The notes under the pieces were generated by a model. It worked only from the letters and a program-made list of their open reading frames with translations, ran no database searches and was not told the origin of the DNA. This document shows positions 1 to 7,403 of a stretch of DNA of 19,531 nt, piece after piece. The translations under genes were made by a program, and so were the position numbers. Source of the stretch: UKL13-2 sp038236905 (GTDB taxonomy: Bacteria; Pseudomonadota; Gammaproteobacteria; Burkholderiales; Usitatibacteraceae); contig JBBRZG010000067.1 of the NCBI GenBank assembly GCA_038236905.1, positions 1-19,531 on the forward strand, written 5' to 3'. Every line of letters starts with the position of its first letter. Positions within the stretch are counted from its first letter, which is position 1.

Positions 1-1160
1 CCGTTGATCTCATCCATCTCCATCACGATGTCATATGGCACGCGCGCTTCAGCCAATAGCACGTTCATGTGGCCAGGCATACGTCCCGCGACCGGGTGGA
101 TGCCAAAGCGGACATTCACACCCTTCGCGCGCAGGGTGGTGGTTATTTCGTAAACCGTGTGCTGCGCCTGCGCCACCGCCATGCCGTAGCCTGGCACGAT
201 GATGACGCTCTTGGCGTCTTTCAGTAGCTCGGCGGTTTCGGCCGAGCTGATTGGCGTCACTTCGCCCACCGGCTCTGCAGCAGCACCGCCAGCCACGGCT
301 TTGGGCGCAGGTGCGCCGCCACCAAATCCACCCGCAATCACGCTGATGAAATTCCGATTCATCGCCTGACACATGATGTACGAAAGAATCGCGCCGCTGG
401 AACCGACCAATGCACCGGTCACGATCAGCAAATCGTTGGACAACATAAAGCCGGTTGCCGCCGCCGCCCAGCCAGAATAGCTATTCAGCATCGACACCAC
501 CACCGGCATGTCGGCACCGCCAATCGCCATCACCATGTGAATACCGAACAAAATCGAAATCACGGTCATCACGATCAGCGGCGTCATGCCGTCCGCGATT
601 GAATGCGCTTGAATAAATTTCCATCCGAAGAAGATGACCACCAGCAAACCAGCTAGATTTAGCAAATGGCGTCCGGGCAGGAGCAATGGTTTGCCGCCGA
701 TCTTGCCGGAAAGTTTTCCGAAGGCAATAATCGAGCCTGCGAACGTGACCGCGCCGATCAAGATGCCGATGTAGATTTCAACTTCATGAATCATCTTTTC
801 GGCGTCCGTTGCACCGGCAGTTGCCGCCGGATCAATATAGCTGGCAAAACCGACCAAACACGCGGCCAAACCCACCAGACTATGCATGAGCGCCACAAGC
901 TCCGGCATCTGCGTCATTTTGACGGTGCGCGCAGCGAACACACCGATACCGCCCCCAACCACCATTGCGCCGATGATCCATGGGATGCCCGCGGCCGTTA
1001 CGCGCGGCCCGAAGATGGTGGCCAATACCGCCAGCGCCATGCCGATCATGCCGAACATATTGCCTCGACGCGAGGAAGCGGGATTCGATAGCCCGGCCAG
1101 ACTCAAGATAAATAAAATAATTGCGCCAATGTAGGCGACTGTTGTTAGACCTTCTGACAT
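1..1160 (-). CDS. pntB: NAD(P) transhydrogenase subunit beta, C-terminus cut by window edge
   Basis: This is the beta subunit of the membrane proton-translocating NAD(P) transhydrogenase, which with PntA couples hydride transfer from NADH to NADP+ to inward proton flow. The frame starts at ATG 1160-1158 directly behind a strong ribosome site (GGAGG) and stays open to the left edge, giving about 386 codons. The family is usually about 460 residues, so roughly 75 residues of the NADP(H)-binding domain III lie outside. The N-terminal part is a series of membrane helices, with conserved stretches such as MPELVALMHS, GGADMPVVVSMLNSYSGWAA and SNDLLIVTGALVGSSGAI. The start of domain III shows PGYGMAVAQAQ and FGIHPVAGRMPGHMNVLLAE, the NADP-binding region. 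A Gly/Ala/Pro-rich linker joins the two. The gene starts 11 bases after pntA stops, so the two are co-transcribed. Similarity to E. coli PntB, as I recall it, is high throughout. Confidence 0.97.
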   Translation of the reverse strand, partial: MSEGLTTVAYIGAIILFILSLAGLSNPASSRRGNMFGMIGMALAVLATIFGPRVTAAGIPWIIGAMVVGGGIGVFAARTVKMTQMPELVALMHSLVGLAACLVGFASYIDPAATAGATDAEKMIHEVEIYIGILIGAVTFAGSIIAFGKLSGKIGGKPLLLPGRHLLNLAGLLVVIFFGWKFIQAHSIADGMTPLIVMTVISILFGIHMVMAIGGADMPVVVSMLNSYSGWAAAATGFMLSNDLLIVTGALVGSSGAILSYIMCQAMNRNFISVIAGGFGGGAPAPKAVAGGAAAEPVGEVTPISSAETAELLKDAKSVIIVPGYGMAVAQAQHTVYEITTTLRAKGVNVRFGIHPVAGRMPGHMNVLLAEARVPYDIVMEMDEIN

Positions 1161-1171
1161 GTTCGCCTCCC

Positions 1172-2755
1172 CTATTTTCTAAACATCGCCAGCATGCGCT
1201 GGGTGACGGCGAATCCGCCGAACATATTGATCGCGGTGAGCACAATGCCCGCAACCGCGAGATATCGAATCGCATCATCAGGCCGGTTGACGATGCCCGC
1301 CGTCAGATTAGGCGCGATTTGCACCAGCGCTCCAATTGCGATAATGCTGCTGATCGCGTTGGTCACGCTCATGAGTGGTGTATGCAACGCTGGCGTGACG
1401 CTCCAAACCACTTGATAACCCACAAAACAGCCGAGCACAAATACCGTGAAATGGCCGAGGAATGCGGTGGGCGCGTTCGCCCCGATAAACCAAAACAACA
1501 CCGCCGCCACCCCAAACATAATGGCGAGCTTGTTGCCAGACATTGGCTCGCTGGGCGCACCGTGGCCTTTTTTCGCTTGGGGCATGGCAATCGCAGGCTT
1601 CGCGGCAGGTGGCGCAGCCTGTTTCAGCGGCGGTGCCGGCCAGGTAATTTCTCCCGCCTTGATGACGGTGAGCCCGCGGATGGCATCGTCTTCCATATTG
1701 ACGTTAATGATGCCGTCTTTGGTCTTGCACAGCTCTTCACTCACGCGGAACAAGTTGGTGCCGTAAAGCGTCGAGGCTTGCTTAGCTAAGCGGCTCGCGA
1801 GATCGGTAAAGCCGACGATGGTCACACCATGCTTTACCACCGACTTGCCGGGCTCCGTCAATTCGCAGTTGCCGCCCTGTTCTGCGGCCATGTCGACAAT
1901 CACGCTACCTGCTTTCATCGACTGCACCATCTCGGCCGTGATGAGTTTCGGCGCGGGCTTGCCGGGAATCAGCGCCGTGGTAATGATGATGTCCACTTCT
2001 CTGGCTTGCTGCGCATACATGTCGCGCTGCGCCTTCTGAAAGCCTTCGCTCATCACCTTGGCGTAGCCGCCGCCACCGCCGCCCTCTTCTTCATAATCAA
2101 CTTTGACGAACTCGCCGCCGAGCGATTTCACTTGGTCGGCGACTTCCGCGCGCGTGTCGTTGGCACGCACAATAGCGCCCATGCCCGCCGCCGTTCCGAT
2201 TGCCGCCAAACCGGCCACACCCGCACCCGCAATAAACACCTTTGCGGGTGGCACTTTGCCAGCCGCGGTAATTTGCCCACTGAAAAACCGGCCAAATGCA
2301 TTCGCCGCCTCGATCACCGCGCGATAACCTGTGACACCGGCCATCGAGGTCAGCGCGTCCATCTTCTGCGCGCGCGACAAGGTACGCGGCAGACAATCGA
2401 TGGCAAGGACCGTAACTTTTTTCGCCGCAAATTTTTGCATCAAATCAGGTTGCTGAGCGGGCCAGATAAAGCTCACCAGCGTTTGCCCTTCATGCATCAA
2501 CCCGACTTCGTCCACACTCGGCGCGCGCACCTTGAACACCATGTCTGAGCTTGCCCACAAATTCGCCGCAGTATCGACCACGACGGCACCCGATGCGCGA
2601 TAGGCCTCATCGCTCACATTGGCCGCATCGCCCGCACCTGACTCGACCTGAATCTTGAACCCCAGCTTGATTAACTTTTCGACGACATCAGGAACAGTCG
2701 CCACGCGCTTTTCGTCCGGAAAAATTTCCCTTGGAACGCCAATGGTGAGAGGCAT
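1172..2755 (-). CDS. pntA: NAD(P) transhydrogenase subunit alpha (fused domain I plus membrane part)
   Basis: This is the alpha subunit of the proton-translocating transhydrogenase, 527 residues (E. coli PntA about 510). Residues 1-370 form the soluble NAD(H)-binding domain I, with PREIFPDEKRVATVP at 8-22, QITAAGKVPPAKV at 161-173, the nucleotide-binding glycines G177, G179 and G182, and TTALIPGKPAPKLIT at 259-273. A Pro/Ala-rich linker (about 371-405) leads to roughly four membrane helices (about 409-520), with the conserved HTPLMSVTNAIS at 458-469. Domain I and the membrane segment are in one chain, as in E. coli, not split into PntAA and PntAB. An unusual run of six glycines sits at 225-230, where E. 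coli has a shorter Gly/Ser loop. ATG 2755 is preceded by AGGGAG about 8 bases upstream, which supports the start. It is first in the operon with pntB. Confidence 0.97.
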   Translation of the reverse strand: MPLTIGVPREIFPDEKRVATVPDVVEKLIKLGFKIQVESGAGDAANVSDEAYRASGAVVVDTAANLWASSDMVFKVRAPSVDEVGLMHEGQTLVSFIWPAQQPDLMQKFAAKKVTVLAIDCLPRTLSRAQKMDALTSMAGVTGYRAVIEAANAFGRFFSGQITAAGKVPPAKVFIAGAGVAGLAAIGTAAGMGAIVRANDTRAEVADQVKSLGGEFVKVDYEEEGGGGGGYAKVMSEGFQKAQRDMYAQQAREVDIIITTALIPGKPAPKLITAEMVQSMKAGSVIVDMAAEQGGNCELTEPGKSVVKHGVTIVGFTDLASRLAKQASTLYGTNLFRVSEELCKTKDGIINVNMEDDAIRGLTVIKAGEITWPAPPLKQAAPPAAKPAIAMPQAKKGHGAPSEPMSGNKLAIMFGVAAVLFWFIGANAPTAFLGHFTVFVLGCFVGYQVVWSVTPALHTPLMSVTNAISSIIAIGALVQIAPNLTAGIVNRPDDAIRYLAVAGIVLTAINMFGGFAVTQRMLAMFRK

Positions 2756-2783
2756 GTTGTGAACTCCCTAGTTTTGTTAAACG

Positions 2784-2802
2784 AAACCGTTTGGATCGGT
2801 TT
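2784..2802. promoter_or_regulatory. Inverted repeat upstream of pntA
   Basis: AAACCG (2784-2789) and CGGTTT (2797-2802) form a 6-bp inverted repeat with a 7-base spacer, about 30 bases before the pntA start. It could be an operator or a small hairpin in the leader. The rest of the 169-base gap to the Lrp-type gene shows no convincing sigma70 promoter. Short repeats of this size can arise by chance. Confidence 0.2.
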
Positions 2803-2924
2803 GCGGCTTTACGCTATGTATTTTATTTGAAATTGCCGTCGCTAGTGTACCGTGAACAGGGTATGGCGGTGCGCCAACTTTGCAGCACTTCGCGAGCCAC
2901 TCGCGTGCCGGTTCAAGAAATGAT

Positions 2925-3392
2925 TTAGAGGTAATTCAGCGGCAAAGCGGTGGTGAATTTGATTTGTTCCATCGCAAAGCTCGAGCTCACGTCGAATAAA
3001 TCGGATCCGTGTATCAATCGTTTGTACACCGCGTCATAAGCAGCAATATCAGGCACCACCACCCGCAGCAGGTAATCGACATCACCGCTCATGCGATAAA
3101 ACTCAACAACTTCGGGTATTTCGTTGACCGCGGCATGAAATTTCTCGAACCATTTCTGGCTGTGTTGGTTGGTTCGCACCGCGACGAAAACAGTCACGCC
3201 CACATTGAGCTTTTTAGCGTCCAATAACGCGACCTGCTTGCGTATCAGTCCGCTCTCTTTGAGTTGCTGCACACGTCGCCAGCATGGCGTGGACGATAAA
3301 TTCACTTTTGCAGCCAGCTCTGCAATAGGCGTTTCGGCGTCCTCCTGCAGGAGCGCGAGGAGGTGTTTATCAACGGCATCCAGTTTTTTCAT
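2925..3392 (-). CDS. Lrp/AsnC family transcriptional regulator
   Basis: A 155-residue feast/famine-type regulator, the normal length for the family. Residues 4-60 are the N-terminal winged helix-turn-helix: DAVDKHLLALLQEDAETPIA is followed by the recognition region NLSSTPCWRRVQQLKESGLI. Residues 65-150 are the ligand-binding and oligomerisation (RAM) domain, with SGDVDYLLRVVVPD at about 102-115. Such proteins usually bind an amino acid and control metabolism or transport genes, often including the divergent neighbour. Here the divergent neighbour is an aspartate/glutamate racemase 104 bases away, which makes control of that gene and self-control the simplest guess. The ATG at 3392 gives the canonical MKKLDAVD start. 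It lies upstream of and in the same direction as pntA (169-base gap), so an effect on pntAB is also possible. The ligand cannot be told from the sequence. Confidence 0.93.
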   Translation of the reverse strand: MKKLDAVDKHLLALLQEDAETPIAELAAKVNLSSTPCWRRVQQLKESGLIRKQVALLDAKKLNVGVTVFVAVRTNQHSQKWFEKFHAAVNEIPEVVEFYRMSGDVDYLLRVVVPDIAAYDAVYKRLIHGSDLFDVSSSFAMEQIKFTTALPLNYL

Positions 3393-3445
3393 AAAATAAA
3401 ATACTACAAAAATGCTATTTCCTTGGAATTATTGCACTAACTTTC

Positions 3446-3470
3446 TCGTAGAAACATCATAAAGTTACGA
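3446..3470. promoter_or_regulatory. Candidate operator between Lrp-type gene and racemase gene
   Basis: TCGTA (3446-3450) and TACGA (3466-3470) form a 5-bp inverted repeat with a 15-base A/T-rich spacer, about 26 bases before the racemase start. The whole 104-base divergent gap is A/T-rich, typical of Lrp-type binding regions. The link to the adjacent regulator is inferred from position only. Confidence 0.25.
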
Positions 3471-3496
3471 ATAATTACCATATCAAGAGCACAACA

Positions 3497-4207
3497 TTGA
3501 AGAAAATTGGACTGATCGGGGGCATGAGCTGGGAATCCACTGCGCTGTATTACCAAATCATTAACCGGGAAACAGCGCGTCGGCTGGGCGGCCTGAATTC
3601 GGCGTCCATCCATATCATCAGCCTGAATTTTGCTGATATCGCCGAGCGCCAGCGCTTGGATGACTGGCAGGGTATGGGCACAATTCTGGTCGATGCGGCC
3701 CGCCAATTGGAAAGCGCCGGGGCCGCCTGTGTGCTGATTGGCACCAACACCATGCACAAACTAGCCGCCGATGTTCAGGCCGCGATCAAGGTGCCTTTGC
3801 TGCACATCGCGGACGTCACTGCCGCTGCCATCTTGGCGCAAGGCATCACGCGGGTGGGGCTGCTGGGCACACGATTTACGATGGAGCAGCCGTTTTATGT
3901 AGACCGACTTCGCACCCACGGCGTTGAGTGTGTGGTGCCCGATGAAGCGGATCGCACCGAGGTGCACCGAATTATTTTTGAAGAGCTGTGCCAAGGCGAG
4001 ATTAAAGAAGCCTCCCGGCGCAGGTTGCAAACAATTTGTATTGACCTACGCGTACGCGACGCACAAGGCATCGTGCTAGGCTGTACCGAATTACCGCTGA
4101 TTCTGAAGGGCGATGATGGCCACAGCGATACGGGGCTGCCGCTATTGGATACCACCACGTTGCACGCGTTGGCGGCGGTTGATTTTGCGTTGAGTACACA
4201 CCACTAA
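3497..4207 (+). CDS. Aspartate/glutamate racemase family protein
   Basis: A cofactor-independent amino-acid racemase of the aspartate/glutamate racemase superfamily, 236 residues, matching the roughly 230-residue family length. It begins MKKIGLIGGMSWEST, the standard opening. The first catalytic position is T83 in GTNTMHK, and the second is C196 in LGCTELPLIL. A Thr/Cys pair instead of Cys/Cys is what I recall for E. coli YgeA, an L-Asp/Glu racemase (Thr83 and Cys197), so that subfamily is the best match. The product would interconvert L- and D-aspartate and/or glutamate, supplying D-amino acids. The start is TTG at 3497 with a weak GAG ribosome site. The same frame has no earlier in-frame ATG that keeps the fold start. 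The next gene begins 27 bases downstream and the divergent Lrp-type regulator is 104 bases upstream. Substrate preference is not certain. Confidence 0.9.
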   Translation: MKKIGLIGGMSWESTALYYQIINRETARRLGGLNSASIHIISLNFADIAERQRLDDWQGMGTILVDAARQLESAGAACVLIGTNTMHKLAADVQAAIKVPLLHIADVTAAAILAQGITRVGLLGTRFTMEQPFYVDRLRTHGVECVVPDEADRTEVHRIIFEELCQGEIKEASRRRLQTICIDLRVRDAQGIVLGCTELPLILKGDDGHSDTGLPLLDTTTLHALAAVDFALSTHH

Positions 4208-4234
4208 CATTTAATTTTTTCAAAACTTAAAAAT

Positions 4235-5131
4235 ATGTGCCAATTATTAGGCATGAATTGCAATGGCTCTGCGGCCATCACGTTTTCATTCACCGGCTTT
4301 GCCGCCCGTGGCGGTCGCACCGCCGATCATGCCGACGGCTGGGGAATTGCCTATTATCAAGGCTCGGGCTGCCGGGTTTTTCACGACGATCAGCCCGCCA
4401 GCGATTCAAAGCTCGCCGCTTTTTTGAGCGATTATCCGATCAAATCCAAAATCGTTTTAGCGCATGTCCGCAAGGCCACGCAAGGCTTGCCGGGATTATC
4501 GAATTGCCATCCGTTCATACGCGAATGGCTCGGCCAAAGCTGGGTGTTTGTGCACAACGGTGATCTGAAAAATTTTCAGCCCGAACCCCGTATTCACGAC
4601 GGGTGCAACCATCGGTTTTTACCTATCGGTACGACCGATAGCGAAAAAGCATTTTGCTGGATGATGCAGGAGCTGAGCGCTAAATTTAAAGATCGCGCCA
4701 CTCCGCCAAAATGGGACGAGCTGGCACCCGCTCTGGCCGAGATCACCGAAGTTGTCGCACGCTATGGCAATTTTAATTTTCTATTGTCGAACGGCGAAGC
4801 GCTCTACGCACACTGTTCCAGCACGCTTCATGCGCTCGAACGCGCCCATCCATTCCCGACCGCCAAACTGGTGGATTGCGATGTCAGCATGGACTTGGGC
4901 GCACTCAACGCCGAGGGTGATCGCATGGTAATCCTCGCCACCGAGCCGCTCACTGATGAAGCATCGTGGCGAAAATTTGAGACCGGTGAATTCAGCATGT
5001 ACGTCGGCGGCGCCTGCGTGTTCCAGCACATTAATAAAAAAACCCAAGCCTTTGCAATGCCCACGCCGGAATGCACCGCGCAGTCTTTGGCGCTGGAGCG
5101 GGCGGCAGAAATGTTGTTGGCGACGAGATAG
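4235..5131 (+). CDS. Class II glutamine amidotransferase, YafJ-like
   Basis: A stand-alone Ntn-hydrolase glutaminase domain of 298 residues. The sequence begins Met-Cys-Gln, and Cys2 becomes the catalytic N-terminal nucleophile after Met removal. That fixes the start at 4235 despite the lack of a clear ribosome site. Conserved glutaminase blocks are present in order: ADHADGWGIAYY at 30-41, HVRKAT at 77-82, NCHPF at 90-94 and HNGDL at 107-111. Proteins of this type (E. coli YafJ) hydrolyse glutamine to glutamate and ammonia, but the ammonia acceptor is generally unknown. No synthetase domain is attached here. It follows the racemase by 27 bases on the same strand and is probably co-transcribed, suggesting a role in amino-acid metabolism. 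The downstream neighbour is convergent. Confidence 0.9.
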   Translation: MCQLLGMNCNGSAAITFSFTGFAARGGRTADHADGWGIAYYQGSGCRVFHDDQPASDSKLAAFLSDYPIKSKIVLAHVRKATQGLPGLSNCHPFIREWLGQSWVFVHNGDLKNFQPEPRIHDGCNHRFLPIGTTDSEKAFCWMMQELSAKFKDRATPPKWDELAPALAEITEVVARYGNFNFLLSNGEALYAHCSSTLHALERAHPFPTAKLVDCDVSMDLGALNAEGDRMVILATEPLTDEASWRKFETGEFSMYVGGACVFQHINKKTQAFAMPTPECTAQSLALERAAEMLLATR

Positions 5132-5158
5132 GAAAATCGAAACTGAAAATCTCATACC

Positions 5159-5211
5159 GGGGCGGCTTTGCAGCATAAAATGGCTCAAAACGCCCATGGG
5201 TGCTAGGGTTT
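5159..5211 (+). repeat. Intergenic repeat element, copy 1
   Basis: A 53-base segment matching 18891-18943 without gaps at 39 of 53 positions. Shared cores include AGCA-N-AAAAT, GCCCATGG and TAG-N-GTTT. Another shared TTATTGT lies at 5225-5231. It is 27 bases after the amidotransferase stop, in the gap between two convergent genes. No classic terminator hairpin is visible in this gap. Confidence 0.5.
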
Positions 5212-5282
5212 AATAGTGGGAATCTTATTGTTGCGAAAGGCTGCACGCAAATCAGATTGGCCAAAACGAATTCGCCGCATTT

Positions 5283-6479
5283 TCATAACGGCATGGGCCT
5301 TGCGTTCGCCAGCGCAGGAATTTCGCAGCCGCCTTTTGAAAATCCAATCACCTTAAAAAACTCCCCCATTTCGGCCGGACTTAAAAGACGTTGCGCTTGA
5401 TTGGTCAGGCGCAAGAACGTCGCGGCATCGGCAGGGTCATGCTGCGCTAATAGACCGGTAATACCCGCCGCCAATAAAAACTGCGCCTGCGAGGTGTAAT
5501 TAATGAGCTCCAAACCGGCATCAATGCCCACCTCGGCCACATCGCTAAAATCCACATGCGCCGTAATATCCTGCAAGCCAGGGTACAAAAATGGATCGGT
5601 GTGCGCGTAATGTCGGTAGTGACACATCAGCGTGCCGGTGCTACGGCTGGAATGATAAAACTCAGTTTGACGAAAACCGTAGTCGATCAACAAAATTGTG
5701 CCCCGAGACAAACTTTCCGCGAGGCTTTTGACTAATCCGCCTACCGCTGGCGCGACTTCGGTGAGGTAATCACCGGGTACGATGCCATCAGAAAAGCCCG
5801 CCTGAATGCGGCTCGCGGCGGATTTTAGTGCGGGCGCGAGCAACAAATTATCGCGCCACACAAAACTGTTATCGGTATCCAATGCGACGCCACGCTCATA
5901 GATTTGACCACCCGAGAAATGAAGCAAATGCACCGGCAGCACATCCAACACTTCGTTCGCGATGATCGCGCCTTCAAAGTTTTTTGGCAGCGTCTCCAGC
6001 CATATTGCGCGCTCTGCGAGATGACTCGGAAGCCGCGCCAGTGCTTGTGTTTGGCGTTGCCGCAAATCCGCACTCACCTCAAGCAGTAAGTAATTTCGGG
6101 GCAATTGATTTGATCTATCGAGTGCCAGTAACACGTCGCAGGCGAGCTTGCCAGAGCCGGGGCCCAACTCCAGCACATTACCAGCCGTGGCACGAATTGT
6201 GTCGGCAATAGAGCGCGCAATGCAGTCCCCAAACAGCGAAGAAATTTCCGGGGCCGTGACGAAATCACCCGCCGCACCAAACTTGCGCGCGCCTGCAGCG
6301 TAATAGCCCAAGCCGGGTGCATAAAGCGCCGAATCCATGAAATGCGCAAACGAAATCCAGCCGTGATGACGTTCGATCTCAGCGTGAATATGTGCGGCGC
6401 AGGCGTCGGAATGCGCTAGCGCATCTGCATCGGGAAACGGCAGTTGCGAAGTTTGGGTGGCGGGCAGTGGTGTTTTCAA
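5283..6479 (-). CDS. SAM-dependent methyltransferase, MidA/NDUFAF7 family
   Basis: A 398-residue class I methyltransferase of the family once called DUF185. Residues 70-84 carry GDFVTAPEISSLFG, a family signature. The SAM-binding motif is VLELGPGSGKL at 102-112, the acidic strand-2 position lies in LLLEVSADLR at 131-140, and NEVLDVLPV is at 175-183. The mitochondrial member NDUFAF7 dimethylates an arginine of complex I subunit NDUFS2. Bacterial members are uncharacterised, so the substrate here, probably an arginine side chain of a protein, is inferred. The ATG at 6479 gives a normal N-terminus. The gene diverges from the pteridine reductase and converges with the amidotransferase gene. The length is normal and nothing looks broken. 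Confidence 0.92.
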   Translation of the reverse strand: MKTPLPATQTSQLPFPDADALAHSDACAAHIHAEIERHHGWISFAHFMDSALYAPGLGYYAAGARKFGAAGDFVTAPEISSLFGDCIARSIADTIRATAGNVLELGPGSGKLACDVLLALDRSNQLPRNYLLLEVSADLRQRQTQALARLPSHLAERAIWLETLPKNFEGAIIANEVLDVLPVHLLHFSGGQIYERGVALDTDNSFVWRDNLLLAPALKSAASRIQAGFSDGIVPGDYLTEVAPAVGGLVKSLAESLSRGTILLIDYGFRQTEFYHSSRSTGTLMCHYRHYAHTDPFLYPGLQDITAHVDFSDVAEVGIDAGLELINYTSQAQFLLAAGITGLLAQHDPADAATFLRLTNQAQRLLSPAEMGEFFKVIGFSKGGCEIPALANARPMPL

Positions 6480-6500
6480 AATATGCGGCTTCAGATAAAT

Positions 6501-6513
6501 GACGCGTGGCGTC
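6501..6513. promoter_or_regulatory. Inverted repeat in the methyltransferase-pteridine reductase divergent gap
   Basis: GACGC-GTG-GCGTC is a perfect 5-bp inverted repeat 22 bases upstream of the methyltransferase start, in the divergent promoter region. TAGAAT at 6517-6522 could be a -10 element for the rightward gene, but no good -35 is seen. An operator role is a guess from position. Confidence 0.25.
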
Positions 6514-6610
6514 GGTTAGAATCAGTTTGCAAGTTTGAACGAAAACCCACGCAACGGAAATGTAGTCCAACATGCCGATTTCCAGTGCAACCTTTGAATT
6601 GGCAACAATC

Positions 6611-7360
6611 ATGAATATCGACTCGCAAAAATCCATTCTTATCACCGGTGCCGCCAAGCGCGTCGGCGCGGCCATCGCGCGAACGCTGCATGGCGCTGGC
6701 ATCAACGTGATTGTGCATTGCAATCATTCTCGCGTCGATGCAGATGCGCTGGCGAGCGAGCTAAATCTTCTGCGCGCCCAATCGGCGGCGGTTGTGCAAG
6801 GCGATTTATTGGCTTCCAATGCGCTTAAAGGCCTCGTCGATCAGGCGTACACGTGCTTCGGTCGGCTCGATGGTCTGGTCAATAACGCCTCGACTTTTTA
6901 TCCCACGCCCATCGGCACTATCGACGAAGACCATTGGACTGAATTGATGGGCTCAAACTTGAAAGCCCCACTGTGGCTATCGCAGGCCGCGGCACCCTAT
7001 TTGCGCGAGCATCACGGCGCGATTGTGAATATTGTTGATATTCATGTAAATCGTCCGCTCAAGGATTTTGTAGTTTACAACGCGGCCAAGGCTGGGCTGG
7101 CTGGTCTGACGCGCTCTTTGGCACTCGATCTTGGCCCCGATATTCGCGTCAACGGCGTTTCGCCGGGCGCGATTATGTGGCCCGAGGACGATGCCAGTTA
7201 CCCCCCAGAAGAACGCGAACGCATCATTCAGCAAACGCCGCTCAAACGAATCGGCAGCGCGGAAGATATAGCGGGAGCAGTGAAATATCTAATGCTCGAT
7301 GCGCCCTACGTGACCGGACAGATCTTGGCGGTCGATGGTGGGCGTGAGATCGCGCTTTGA
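6611..7360 (+). CDS. Pteridine reductase (short-chain dehydrogenase, PTR1/FolM type)
   Basis: An NADPH-dependent short-chain dehydrogenase that likely reduces dihydropterins or dihydrofolate to the tetrahydro form. I chose ATG 6611 (249 residues) because it leaves the usual short leader before the nucleotide-binding strand. An in-frame ATG at 6572 would add 13 residues and cannot be excluded, since neither start has a clear ribosome site. Counting from 6572, the motifs are TGAAKRVG at 25-32 (glycine-rich loop with the Arg typical of pteridine reductases), NNAS at 104-107, and D156, Y169 and K173. The Asp in place of the usual SDR serine, with Asp-13-Tyr-4-Lys spacing, matches the catalytic triad of Leishmania PTR1. 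A C-terminal VTGQILAVDGG block is intact. The gene lies 43 bases before ttcA on the same strand. Confidence 0.9.
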   Translation: MNIDSQKSILITGAAKRVGAAIARTLHGAGINVIVHCNHSRVDADALASELNLLRAQSAAVVQGDLLASNALKGLVDQAYTCFGRLDGLVNNASTFYPTPIGTIDEDHWTELMGSNLKAPLWLSQAAAPYLREHHGAIVNIVDIHVNRPLKDFVVYNAAKAGLAGLTRSLALDLGPDIRVNGVSPGAIMWPEDDASYPPEERERIIQQTPLKRIGSAEDIAGAVKYLMLDAPYVTGQILAVDGGREIAL

Positions 7361-7403
7361 GCGCGAATCCATTGCGCACACTGTCTCGCGCTAAAATCGA
7401 TCT

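Noticed and set aside
1121..2548. Plus-strand ORFs of 222 and 239 codons opposite pntA.
   Set aside because: They are antisense to a clear full-length PntA, have Arg/His-rich composition typical of shadow frames, and resemble no family I know.
4781..5264. Minus-strand ORFs over the end of the amidotransferase gene and the following gap.
   Set aside because: They are mostly antisense to a conserved gene, with codon composition of shadow frames.
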